A DNA stretch of 33,751 nucleotides, taken from positions 1-33,751 of the forward strand of contig JAOUFU010000006.1 of the NCBI GenBank assembly GCA_029858035.1, in the 5' to 3' direction. Below are positions 8,902-18,319 of this stretch, one piece after another. The notes beneath the pieces are model-generated. The model did not search any database and was not told the origin of the DNA. It saw only the letters and a list, made by a program, of their open reading frames with translations. A program made the translations under genes and the position numbers. Within the stretch, counting starts at the first letter, position 1; the number at the start of each line of letters is the position of its first letter. The stretch is from Phycisphaerae bacterium (GTDB taxonomy: Bacteria; Planctomycetota; Phycisphaerae; Sedimentisphaerales; Anaerobacaceae).

Positions 8902-11046
8902 TCAACGCCAGATGGAGCGCAGTTCCCAAACGTCCAGCGTTTCGAGGTTTGTTGTATCGCCTTTGCTAAAGAGCTTGACCGACTTATCGTCTTCGGGGAG
9001 GATGCCGCCGATGGGCATATACACGCGTCCACCGTTGGCGAAGATTTCAATGCTGTTACGATCCACGAGCAGTTCCAGGTCGATCTTGCCGTTGACCGGC
9101 TTGAGTACCGCCGTTTTGTCCCGACAGGTCAGTTGGGCTTTTTCAGGATTGTACATGATGCGTGTGCCTCGTATCACAAAGCCGAATTCCTTTGCATCAC
9201 CGGTAAGCAACCGGGCCTTGATATGGAACAGCTCACCCGAAAGTTTTGACAGTTGCTTTTCGCCGGCTTGAACAGCCATTTTCTTCCACGTGTGCTTTGA
9301 TCCGTGGATATTCTCGATTTCGCGAATCGGCTCGGCAAACATGCGTATACCTTCGTCTGTTGTTTGCAGCGTCAGTTCTACGGGAAAGAGGATACACTGA
9401 TTAAACGGCATGCCGGGCGTTGCGATCCGGGCCCAGGCCATCTGAATCCGCCGCCCGTCGCTTTTCGGCACATTGTTAAACGTCTGTGACGCATAGAAAC
9501 AGTTGCCGTGCTGGAAACGAATCGCCTTGCCATGCGGCTTGAACTCTTTACCGTCAAAATCGCCAATCAAGTAGTCACCGGAGCCTCCGTAAAGAATCCA
9601 TCTGGTGTTGTCTTTGTCGCCGTCGACCGGCAGTTCGAATAACTCAGGACACTCATGAAAACACTTAAGCTCGCTCTGCTTGGTCCAGGACTTCAAATCG
9701 GATGAGCTGAAGAAGCCCATCATGCCGCCATCCAGATACAGTACCATTACCCAGCGTCCGGTTGGTTTGTGCCAGATAACCTTTGGGTCCCTGTTGCTCC
9801 CATTGATGTGCCCGAGCACGGGATTGCCCTCGTAAACGGTCCATGTACGACCGCGGTCGTTGCTGTAGGCCATAGACTGCGTGAAGGGCTGACCGCGCGA
9901 CCATGAGTTTGTACCGCCGGCGGAGGTATAAACGCAGACGATGACCTTTTCGTCACCGGTCTGCCGGCCGGCAGTGTTTTTCTCATCCACGACCGCCGAG
10001 CCGGAGAAAATTGTCCCCAAATGGTCGGGATGAATCGCATCGCCCAGCTCCTTCCAGTGCACCATGTCCTTACTGACAGCGTGTCCCCATGTCATGTTGC
10101 CCCAGCTCCAGCCGTATGGATTGTGCTGCCAGAAAAGATGGAACTCGCCGTCGTAGTAAACCATCCCGTTGGTGTCGTTGTTCCAGCCCCGCTGCGATGA
10201 GAAATGGAACTGCTGCCGGTTCTTCTCGCGGTAGAAAGTCTTGGCCTCTTTTATCGCGTTGTCCTGATAGATCAGCTTGAACGCCTTGGACTTACGGCCG
10301 AGTGAGTTGACCCGCAGTGTGGCCTGCCTGCCGCGGAAGGCAGCGATATCCAAAAAGACCCAATAGTCGGGCTCATCATCGGCCAGCTCAATCTCGAACT
10401 GACGTACGATTTTTCCATCGATCAGCACATCCATCAGTCGTTTGGCTGCGCCGTGTTTGACCGGCAGATTTAGATACCGCTTTGTAAACCGCATCGTACG
10501 GTTCTTCTCCACCGCCACTTTCTCATTGCTCTGAAATATATGGTCGATATTGATGTGTCCCCATCCACCTTTTTGTTGGTCGACAATCTGGATACGAATG
10601 GTTTTACCCATCAAGTCCGAGACGTCCCAGCTTGCCCAGTCCAATGCTTCGCTGCCGCCGGGCCTATCATTGGGGCCCGTAGCGGTCCGGACGACTTTGC
10701 CATCCAGCAGAAGATTGATGCAAGCCTTGCCAGGATGCATGCCTCCGCCAATCAGGAAGTTGATGTACTTGCGCTGAATCTCAAACGTTGGAGATGTGAG
10801 CGTACCTGTTGTGTCGTCTCCTTTGTAATAGGTATTGACAAGGGCTTTGCCCTCATACCCGCTGACATTCATCTGGCCGGACAGCGTCCCGCGAGCAGGC
10901 CCCGGCCCGAACGCCTCGCCCTCTGCTTTCCAGTCACCATAGGTCTTACCCTCGAAATCGGCAATCAGGATGTCCTCTTGCGCATCGGCCCCGATTACTG
11001 TAACAGTAAGAAAGATTGTCAGAATGATACCCATTGTCTTATCCAT
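8902..11046 (-). CDS. Glycoside hydrolase family 32 protein (levanase/fructanase-like) with N-terminal beta domain
   Basis: GWNNDTNGMVYYDGEFHLFWQHNPYGWSWGNMTWGHAVSKDMVHW, NRDPKVIWH, FHECPELFELPVDG. N-terminal signal peptide MDKTMGIILTIFLTVTVIGADA. SD GGAAGGAG upstream of the ATG. Confidence 0.92.
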   Translation of the reverse strand: MDKTMGIILTIFLTVTVIGADAQEDILIADFEGKTYGDWKAEGEAFGPGPARGTLSGQMNVSGYEGKALVNTYYKGDDTTGTLTSPTFEIQRKYINFLIGGGMHPGKACINLLLDGKVVRTATGPNDRPGGSEALDWASWDVSDLMGKTIRIQIVDQQKGGWGHINIDHIFQSNEKVAVEKNRTMRFTKRYLNLPVKHGAAKRLMDVLIDGKIVRQFEIELADDEPDYWVFLDIAAFRGRQATLRVNSLGRKSKAFKLIYQDNAIKEAKTFYREKNRQQFHFSSQRGWNNDTNGMVYYDGEFHLFWQHNPYGWSWGNMTWGHAVSKDMVHWKELGDAIHPDHLGTIFSGSAVVDEKNTAGRQTGDEKVIVCVYTSAGGTNSWSRGQPFTQSMAYSNDRGRTWTVYEGNPVLGHINGSNRDPKVIWHKPTGRWVMVLYLDGGMMGFFSSSDLKSWTKQSELKCFHECPELFELPVDGDKDNTRWILYGGSGDYLIGDFDGKEFKPHGKAIRFQHGNCFYASQTFNNVPKSDGRRIQMAWARIATPGMPFNQCILFPVELTLQTTDEGIRMFAEPIREIENIHGSKHTWKKMAVQAGEKQLSKLSGELFHIKARLLTGDAKEFGFVIRGTRIMYNPEKAQLTCRDKTAVLKPVNGKIDLELLVDRNSIEIFANGGRVYMPIGGILPEDDKSVKLFSKGDTTNLETLDVWELRSIWR

Positions 11047-11124
11047 TGTGTTTCTCCTTCCAAATTGGCTTTTGTATGTATTCCACCAGCACCATCCTCA
11101 TCAATGCGCCGGAACATCGTTCTC

Positions 11125-11153
11125 AACATATCACAAAATCGCGGTGTTTTCAA
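11125..11153 (-). promoter_or_regulatory. Candidate sigma70-like promoter for the GH32 gene
   Basis: On the minus strand: TTGAAA, 17-nt spacer, TATGTT, about 75-80 nt upstream of the ATG. Confidence 0.25.
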
Positions 11154-11257
11154 TCAGTTTGACGGAGCCGCAATGTGAAACTAAATGTATTTCTTATAGT
11201 TATATAAGTGCTTATAACCCAGTAGCTTAATAAAAATAGACAAAATGGTAAACATTT

Positions 11258-12580
11258 TCAATGACTACCGGTCACATTGGGCTTGCTGCCTGGCAGAAGG
11301 CGATTGAGTTTTCGCTGGAGGTCTTTCAGGCGGTTTGACTCATCGAAGCCCATCATGATAATGGGGAATGCGGTATTGTTGTGATATAAGGGCTCATCCA
11401 TATCGACCCACTCGCGGCAATAGAGGCCATCGGGTGTTCCGGGGATTGGTGAGAAATCGGCCAACATTCCGCGGATGCCGAGGCTGTTGACAAAGTGCAT
11501 CGACTTTTCGAGCTGCTGAATGTCGATTTGAGGATGGCCGAGGATTTGATAGGCGGTGATGTTTTGTGGGTCGGCACCGGCAGAGAAAAGGTGTTGGACC
11601 GCCTGTGCAAGTTCATCGGAAGACACTTTCGAGCCGGTTTGCTGCTGCCACTGTACGGAAGAGGATTCAAAACCGAGATAGAAGGTCTTAAAACCAGCCT
11701 GTACCATCAGCTCGGCGAGTTCGCTCGTAAGGAAACGTGCGTTAAGTGCGTTAGGACTGTGGAAATTAACTTTTATGTTTTGTTTTATGACCTCGTCTAA
11801 AAATGGTTTCAGGACTTTTTCGGCATTGAACAGTAAGGCATCATCATAGAAGGCAATATTTTTAGCCCCAAGGCGAAATAACAGCTCTAATTCGGCCAAA
11901 GAGCGTTTTAGGGGCCTGGCTTTGAATTTTCCATAAACCTCGGGCACGGAGCAGTACGTGCAGTTAAAGGGACATCCTTCAGTCAGCTTAAGAACACCTA
12001 CATTTAGTTTTTCGTATGCCTGCCAAAGGGGCGGCTGATTTAAATCCGGTTCAATTTGTAAATATAGCCATAGTGGCTCAAGATTAGTGCCCTGTACGAG
12101 TAAATCCGCTCCCAATTTTATGGCATGTTCGGTACAAAGCGTGACGTAATTGCCGCCTAATACAATTTTGGCATCGGGCCAGATGCTGCGGACATCCTCT
12201 ATCACCTCCTGCACGCCGGGATACCAATAGGTCATCATGGTTTGAATGAGGACGAAGTCACAATGCTGTTGGGCCGCGAGGAAATCCCTGAATAAATCCT
12301 GCGGCAGGCCAAATCGCCTGAAGTAGCGGGGGATGTGTCTTAGGCAGGAGGGGGGCGGTATCCTTTCACAGTAAAAGCGTCCCCTTCCCCACCGGTCGGA
12401 CTCAAGATTCTTTTGTTTTGCAACAAAAGGATGCAGTCGGTCGAGAAAATCAAAGAGCTCGATATCAACTTTATCTCGCAGATATCCTGCGATGCTCAGC
12501 AGGCCGTAAGGTTTTAGCCAAAAGTCGTAGGCGGCAAAATCATAAAGTGGTGGATTGACCAGCAATATTTTCGGATTCAT
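11258..12580 (-). CDS. B12-binding domain radical SAM protein
   Basis: N-terminal KILLVNPPLYDF...LKPYGLLSIAGYLRD (cobalamin-binding-type); TEGCPFNCTYCSVPEVYG (CxxxCxxC); C-terminal LADFSPIPGTP. Confidence 0.9.
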   Translation of the reverse strand: MNPKILLVNPPLYDFAAYDFWLKPYGLLSIAGYLRDKVDIELFDFLDRLHPFVAKQKNLESDRWGRGRFYCERIPPPSCLRHIPRYFRRFGLPQDLFRDFLAAQQHCDFVLIQTMMTYWYPGVQEVIEDVRSIWPDAKIVLGGNYVTLCTEHAIKLGADLLVQGTNLEPLWLYLQIEPDLNQPPLWQAYEKLNVGVLKLTEGCPFNCTYCSVPEVYGKFKARPLKRSLAELELLFRLGAKNIAFYDDALLFNAEKVLKPFLDEVIKQNIKVNFHSPNALNARFLTSELAELMVQAGFKTFYLGFESSSVQWQQQTGSKVSSDELAQAVQHLFSAGADPQNITAYQILGHPQIDIQQLEKSMHFVNSLGIRGMLADFSPIPGTPDGLYCREWVDMDEPLYHNNTAFPIIMMGFDESNRLKDLQRKLNRLLPGSKPNVTGSH

Positions 12581-12588
12581 AATCTCGT

Positions 12589-15219
12589 CTATAGATTCGG
12601 TGCCGGTTTTTCGCTTGCAACTATATCGGGGCTTTTGGTGTCAGGCAGGGCGATGCGTAAGTCAAAGGGCTTTGTTTTTATGGAGTCGAGCACCTGAATC
12701 TCGCTCACAGTTAAAGTGCGTTCCGGTGTAATCTTAAAACGGACATAGCGGGCCTGCACGGTCTCCGTTGGGACAAGGTCGTAGGTAAGACCTGTGGCCG
12801 TTTCGTCATCGGGCATCATGTGGTTAATGGGTATGTCCTTCCATCGTAAATTCATCGGGAAAAGACCCTGGCTGGTATAATTCTTATTATCTGTGGACGT
12901 AAGCAGCTCGACCTTGTCCTGTACCTGTCCCTTTAGTGCATCCCACCAGGGCCAGCCGGCACTGAGGTGAATGCGAAAGGCCCCGCACGACCGGGGTGAG
13001 CTTAGGTCGACGGTTATTTCCGGGTTTGTCCCCTTATCCCAGCAGAGCGCGTAACGGGGACCGATTCCGCCGGCGTAAGGAGGGCCGACAATACCGTCGG
13101 TTAGTTTTTTGCCTTCGGGATCACCGGCATCCCACTTGTTATTCGACGGCACGGATACGGTGTAGGCTTTTCCCTCAGCCAGATTTTTTCCATATGTCAC
13201 CCATCGTGGTACATATTTTTCAACACCAACATCTTTTCCATCCGAGTAGCCGTAACTGACATTTGGCAAGGCACCCTTTAAGTTTATCCGAAATGAATTC
13301 ACCGCCGGATGGTCCACTCCCCCGACATTAATGGTGTATTCATGAGGTACAGAGTGTATCAGCTCCGTGTGGCTGCGCTCGACGAGGGAATAATCCTCTT
13401 GTAGTTCGTTCCAATCGAAGGTCACTTCGAGAGGTTTGAAAGTGGAATCTTTAGACCTGTGATTGACTTCCATTCTCACGCTGTAGATACTGCATGCGCT
13501 TGTGCCCGCCTGGGAGCTGTTGAGCAGGTATTTAAACAATACCGAGCGAGTGGATGCGGGCACATTATTTATCGTTTCATAGTGGATTACGTCCCAGGGA
13601 GGATTGATCCGGGTAAGGGAGTAAGTTTTATTCCATGTTTTACCGGCATCAAATGAATGGAGCAATTCAATGCGTGATTCGGGAGCGCGGTTGTAGAACC
13701 TGCCGCCGTAGTTGATTTGCGTAATGTCACCGGGTGCATCGACCCTGAATACGACGTATGCTTCTTTTTTTGCTTCAACAGCGTGCATAACACCCTGATA
13801 GCCTATGTGCTTTTCTTCAGAGACGATGTTTTCCTGTTCGACAATATAGGGCATATAGCTTTTGCCCTGCAAATCGGGCCAAACGACGATGGAATCGCTC
13901 TGTTCACCGGTTCCGACATAGACGGTATTCTTGCCCAGTAAGAGCTTGGGCTGGGTTTTGCTGTTTAGCATTGTAACAGTCTCGAATTCAATGCTGTTCA
14001 GAGATGCATCCGACGGCGAGGTATTTCCCATCAGGGTTACTTTTACCAGCACCTCATAAGAGCCGTTAACTTCATTTACCAAGTTCAGGCTAATTGGGGT
14101 TACACCTGTCTTGTCGTTATTCCATACCTGTTTCCATGTCAGGCCATTGGTGGTACTAATGGAGAGACGATTTATATCGGCATTGCTTTTTCTCAGCAGC
14201 ACCGCTTTTATCAGCAGACGCGTAATGACATTGGCGCCCTCAATTTTGAAAACCACCTCACCGATTTCGCCGGTGTTGTCCGGTGTAACTGCCGCAGGAC
14301 TAATCACCTTACAATTGGCTATGCTATGAATTGAATTCAGCAGGGAGGCCCTGGTTAAAGCCGGCTTGAAAGTTCGAATGCCGTTGCCGCGAATTCTATA
14401 ACGTGGATTTGTTTCTTCGGGGTCCTTGCCGTTGTTGGGGACATAGTAATCTTTCGACGTGCCCAGACTCATATAATATCGCGTATACACCTCGTTATCC
14501 CTGAGGTTGAGTATATACCGGTGTCCCCGGTCCCAGTTATTATAATAGTAACGGAATTTGAGCCCGCTTGGTTTGAAACATCGAAATTCCTGCTCAAGGT
14601 CGCGGGGGCAATCGGCTCCGGTCAGGAATCCATTATTACTTCCGGCGTTTAGGCAGTGATATCTTGCTATATGTCCCGGTTCCGTTCGACCATCGGAGAG
14701 CGGACAGCCGCCGTCTTTGCCAATATCCTCGACACCGGCAATTGTTCGCCCATCGCATAAGGTATAGAGCGCCGACATGCTGTTGTCATACATGTGCCAT
14801 CGGCCGTCGTATTCCACCTCCGGGACGGTGTGAAGCGTGATATCCCAGAGCTTAACGTTGTATCCCATAGCGTCCCATATAGAGCAATTGATACCGGCGA
14901 TAGTACTGCACATCGTATAGCCGTAATCATTGAACTGCCGAATAGGATCGGTGCATTCGAGACCGTGTATAATCATTGGGCTTGTCTGACGGCGTGCGAT
15001 ATGGTTGAAGTAAAACATGGCCCGGCATTTTTCCGCGGGAGTTTTCCAGTTGGCGGTTATGCTGTGTATCATGCTGTCCATGTCGGAATAATCCGGTGAG
15101 GCGTCGGTAACGACTTTGATGTTACAGACCTGTGCTGTTGACAGCGAGGTCAGGGACACTGCCATAATGAAGACTGAAACGATGCTGAGTTTTACTCTTG
15201 CTCCTGTGCCTCTAACCAT
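12589..15219 (-). CDS. Secreted transglutaminase-like domain protein with C-terminal discoidin (F5/8 type C)-like module
   Basis: Signal-like MVRGTGARVKLSIVSVFIMAVSLTSLSTAQ; YGYTMCSTIAGINCSIWDAMGYNVKLWDITLHTVPEVEYDGRWHMYD resembles a Cys-His-Asp transglutaminase core; NLAEGKAYTVSVPSNNKWDAGDPEGKKLTDGI...VQARYVRFKITPERTLTVSEIQVLD resembles discoidin. ATG at 15219 with SD GCAGGAG. Confidence 0.7.
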   Translation of the reverse strand: MVRGTGARVKLSIVSVFIMAVSLTSLSTAQVCNIKVVTDASPDYSDMDSMIHSITANWKTPAEKCRAMFYFNHIARRQTSPMIIHGLECTDPIRQFNDYGYTMCSTIAGINCSIWDAMGYNVKLWDITLHTVPEVEYDGRWHMYDNSMSALYTLCDGRTIAGVEDIGKDGGCPLSDGRTEPGHIARYHCLNAGSNNGFLTGADCPRDLEQEFRCFKPSGLKFRYYYNNWDRGHRYILNLRDNEVYTRYYMSLGTSKDYYVPNNGKDPEETNPRYRIRGNGIRTFKPALTRASLLNSIHSIANCKVISPAAVTPDNTGEIGEVVFKIEGANVITRLLIKAVLLRKSNADINRLSISTTNGLTWKQVWNNDKTGVTPISLNLVNEVNGSYEVLVKVTLMGNTSPSDASLNSIEFETVTMLNSKTQPKLLLGKNTVYVGTGEQSDSIVVWPDLQGKSYMPYIVEQENIVSEEKHIGYQGVMHAVEAKKEAYVVFRVDAPGDITQINYGGRFYNRAPESRIELLHSFDAGKTWNKTYSLTRINPPWDVIHYETINNVPASTRSVLFKYLLNSSQAGTSACSIYSVRMEVNHRSKDSTFKPLEVTFDWNELQEDYSLVERSHTELIHSVPHEYTINVGGVDHPAVNSFRINLKGALPNVSYGYSDGKDVGVEKYVPRWVTYGKNLAEGKAYTVSVPSNNKWDAGDPEGKKLTDGIVGPPYAGGIGPRYALCWDKGTNPEITVDLSSPRSCGAFRIHLSAGWPWWDALKGQVQDKVELLTSTDNKNYTSQGLFPMNLRWKDIPINHMMPDDETATGLTYDLVPTETVQARYVRFKITPERTLTVSEIQVLDSIKTKPFDLRIALPDTKSPDIVASEKPAPNL

Positions 15220-15270
15220 AACATTTCTCCTGCACGGCATAGAATTCCGCCGATTTTGAAAGGCATCGTA

Positions 15271-16797
15271 TTAGTCTGTTTCCTTGTATTTTTCGCGCAG
15301 TCTTTGCAGCTCGACTTTGAGCTTTTTGACGGTGTCGGCGTATGCAGGGTCATCCAAGACATTTTTCATCTCACGCGGATCTTTCCTGAGGTCATATAGC
15401 TCCCACTCGTCGATGTCATTGTAAAAGTGTATAAGCTTGTAGCGGTCTGTCCTTACGCCGTAGTGTCTTTTTACGCTGTGAACGGCAGGATACTCGTAGT
15501 AGTGGTAGTACATCGATTTTCGCCAGTCTTTTGGCCTCTTGCGGTGCAGGATCTGACGGATAGAACGGCCCTGCATGTCTGGAGGTTTGTCAACACCGGC
15601 AAAATCCAGAAAGGTCGGTGCAAAATCCAGGTTCAGAATGATGTCTTCATTGACCGAGCCTGGTTTAATCTCCTTCGGATAACGCACCAGTAGCGGCATG
15701 CGTAGCGATTCCTCGTACATGAAGCGCTTGTCGAACCAGCCGTGGTCGCCCAGGTAGAAGCCCTGGTCGGCAGTGTAGAAAACGATGGTATTTCTGGCCA
15801 GGCCCGACTCGTCAAGATAGTCCAGAAGGCGACCAACATTGTCATCTACTGAGGCGATGCAGCGCAGGTAGTCTTTTATGTATCTTTGATACTTCCAGCG
15901 GACAAGGTCCTTACCCTGGAGATTTGCCTTCTCGAAGGCCTCGTTCTTGGGATTGTATGCGGCGTCCCAGAGCTTTTTCTGTTCGGGGGTCAGGTTCCCT
16001 GGAGGCACTAACTTCAGGTCTCTCTTGTTCATCGTCTTTTCGATACTCATATCCTGCTCTTTGGCAGCTCTTCCCCGGTTGGAGTAGTCATCGAAGAGGT
16101 TGTCCGGCTCCGGGATAGTGACATCGTCGTACATGTTTAAGTATTTCGGACCCGGCTCCCACGCGCGGTGCGGTGCCTTGTGGTGGTACATCAAACAGAA
16201 TGGCTTATCGGGATTGCGGTCTTTGAGCCATTTGAGGCAATGGTCGGTGATGATATCGGTGGTGTAACCTGTGTATTTCTTTCTCTGTCCCATCTCTATC
16301 ATAGCCGGGTTGTAGTACGTACCCTGCCCGGGCAGGACATTCCAGTAATCGAAGCCGGTCGGGTCGGTTTTTAGGTGCCACTTGCCAATCATGGCCGTCT
16401 GGTAACCGACTTTCTGGAGCAGCTTCGGGAAGGTCTGCTGGGAGCCGTCAAACTTTTTCCCGTTGTCGATGACGCCGTTGATGTGGCTGTATTTGCCGGT
16501 GAGGATTACGGCACGGCATGGCGCACAAATGCTGTTTGTGCAGAAGCTGTTCTTGAACAGCATTCCCTCCTTGGCAATCCGGTCGAGGTTCGGAGTTTTG
16601 TTTATCTTGCTGCCGTAGCAGCTAAGAGCGTGCGATGCGTGGTCATCGGTCATGATAAAGATAATGTTCGGGCGTTTGGCTTTCGCTCCAATCATTTGAC
16701 CGATACTATTACAGCTCGGCAGCAATGATAGCGCCATCCCCGAGGCCGCCATTGAGCCGACTGTTTTTAAAAATTCCCTTCTTGATTGCGTTGCCAT
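15271..16797 (-). CDS. Sulfatase (alkaline phosphatase superfamily), Tat signal
   Basis: [47 protein letters not shown]; formylglycine-type motif [32 protein letters not shown] at 16797 with SD AAAGGAGGC. Confidence 0.95.
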   Translation of the reverse strand: MATQSRREFLKTVGSMAASGMALSLLPSCNSIGQMIGAKAKRPNIIFIMTDDHASHALSCYGSKINKTPNLDRIAKEGMLFKNSFCTNSICAPCRAVILTGKYSHINGVIDNGKKFDGSQQTFPKLLQKVGYQTAMIGKWHLKTDPTGFDYWNVLPGQGTYYNPAMIEMGQRKKYTGYTTDIITDHCLKWLKDRNPDKPFCLMYHHKAPHRAWEPGPKYLNMYDDVTIPEPDNLFDDYSNRGRAAKEQDMSIEKTMNKRDLKLVPPGNLTPEQKKLWDAAYNPKNEAFEKANLQGKDLVRWKYQRYIKDYLRCIASVDDNVGRLLDYLDESGLARNTIVFYTADQGFYLGDHGWFDKRFMYEESLRMPLLVRYPKEIKPGSVNEDIILNLDFAPTFLDFAGVDKPPDMQGRSIRQILHRKRPKDWRKSMYYHYYEYPAVHSVKRHYGVRTDRYKLIHFYNDIDEWELYDLRKDPREMKNVLDDPAYADTVKKLKVELQRLREKYKETD

Positions 16798-16877
16798 TTT
16801 GCCTCCTTTTCTTAGTTTCATAAATACAATTTGCTTATGTAAGAGGGTTCATTTCACTTTTTTTATATTTTGTGGAA

Positions 16878-18314
16878 TCACGCTTTGTACCACCATGCAT
16901 CGGTGTTTTGGACATTGGGGGCCACATCCAAACGTGCCTCCCAGTCTTTGAGCATTCTTCGGTGTTCTGCCAGTGTGGATGCATACTTTGAACCGGTCGC
17001 AAGGTTTTTGGTTTCGCCGGGATCGTCTATCATATCGAAAAGCTGTTCGACGGGGTCGTCCTTGTAAGTGATGTACTTATATCTCTGCGTTCTGACCATC
17101 CTTCCCATGTTGGAACTTACTTCGGTGACCACGGTGTGCCCCCACGACAGCACGTTTCCCTCCAGGATTGACCGTAAGCTCCTGCCTCGCATATTCACTG
17201 GCGGCTTGACCCCTGCATAGTCGCATAGGGTCGGCATTAAGTCCAGGCCGGAAACAAGATGGAAGGCCTCAGTTTTGTTTTCGGAAATATGTCCCGGCCA
17301 GGAGAAGAGCAGAGGCACCCTCGAGGCCTCATCGTAGAAACTGTTCTTTCGCACCATCTGATGATGCCCCATCCCCTCGCCATGGTCGGAGATAAACGCA
17401 ATCAACGTGTCGTCGATGTACCCCGAATCTTCAAGCGTCCGGAGGACCCGTCCAATCTCGGCATCCAAATGTTCGATATTGCGATAGTAGCTCCACCTGT
17501 AATATCGCCAGTGCTCTTTGTCCCACTTGCTTTTGCCCCTGAAAGGGTCATTGCGGAGTCGTCTATTTTTGATATCCTTCGGTTCGTTGTTGTCGAAGTT
17601 GAAATTGGCCGGCAGCTCGGGGAGCATTCCGGCAAGCTGGGGATACCGAAGTCGCTCGGGATTTTCCATATTCAGGCGAAGCCACTCACAGATATCGTGT
17701 GGCTGCATAAACGATGCTACCAGTAGAAATGGTTTCGACTTTGAGCGGTTTCGCAGGAAGCTTTCGCATGCGCGTGACATGGCCGTATCGCAGAGATAGC
17801 CGAAGCCTCCGATTCCCGTATGTATTACTTTGAAGCCCGGTATGTCGAGCGTGTAGGTCCGGGGGAGGTGCCATTTGCCGGCGTAAAATGTTTCGAAGTT
17901 GGTATGCTGCGAAAACCACTGCCCCATGTTCGGAATATCCGAGCGAATCGACCGTCCGTTGATGTGAACTCCACATTCGCTGCTCGTCCGTCCCGTAAAG
18001 ACCGCGCTCCGCGCCGGGCTGCACAGGGGATTCGGTGTATAAGACTGCGTGAAGCTGACGCCGCTCTTTTTCAGCCTGTCCAGCGCGGGCGTGCGAACAT
18101 GTTTACAACCTCCAGCCGCGATTGTATCGATATGCTGCTGGTCGGTAAAAATCAAAACGATATTCTTCGGCTTCGGTTGACTGCTTTTCCTGGCGGCGAA
18201 AAGATTTCCTGCTGAAATACCACCAGCCAACACCGCCACCGAGTTGGTGCTTAGCTTTATAAACTCACGCCGGTTTATGTGCTGCGTCTGTTTCGGTTTT
18301 GCCTGTTTATTCAT
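16878..18314 (-). CDS. Sulfatase, Tat signal
   Basis: INRREFIKLSTNSVAVLAGGISAG; NIVLIFTDQQHIDTIAAGG; PLCSPARSAVFTGRTSSECGVHING; YAGKWHLP; ISDHGEGMGHH. Confidence 0.95.
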   Translation of the reverse strand: MNKQAKPKQTQHINRREFIKLSTNSVAVLAGGISAGNLFAARKSSQPKPKNIVLIFTDQQHIDTIAAGGCKHVRTPALDRLKKSGVSFTQSYTPNPLCSPARSAVFTGRTSSECGVHINGRSIRSDIPNMGQWFSQHTNFETFYAGKWHLPRTYTLDIPGFKVIHTGIGGFGYLCDTAMSRACESFLRNRSKSKPFLLVASFMQPHDICEWLRLNMENPERLRYPQLAGMLPELPANFNFDNNEPKDIKNRRLRNDPFRGKSKWDKEHWRYYRWSYYRNIEHLDAEIGRVLRTLEDSGYIDDTLIAFISDHGEGMGHHQMVRKNSFYDEASRVPLLFSWPGHISENKTEAFHLVSGLDLMPTLCDYAGVKPPVNMRGRSLRSILEGNVLSWGHTVVTEVSSNMGRMVRTQRYKYITYKDDPVEQLFDMIDDPGETKNLATGSKYASTLAEHRRMLKDWEARLDVAPNVQNTDAWWYKA

Positions 18315-18319
18315 TCGCT

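Noticed and set aside
11258-12580. Radical SAM protein as the anaerobic sulfatase-maturating enzyme for the neighbouring sulfatases
   Set aside because: It has an N-terminal B12-binding-type region and only one Cys in the C-terminal part, so the SPASM cluster region of anSME is missing.
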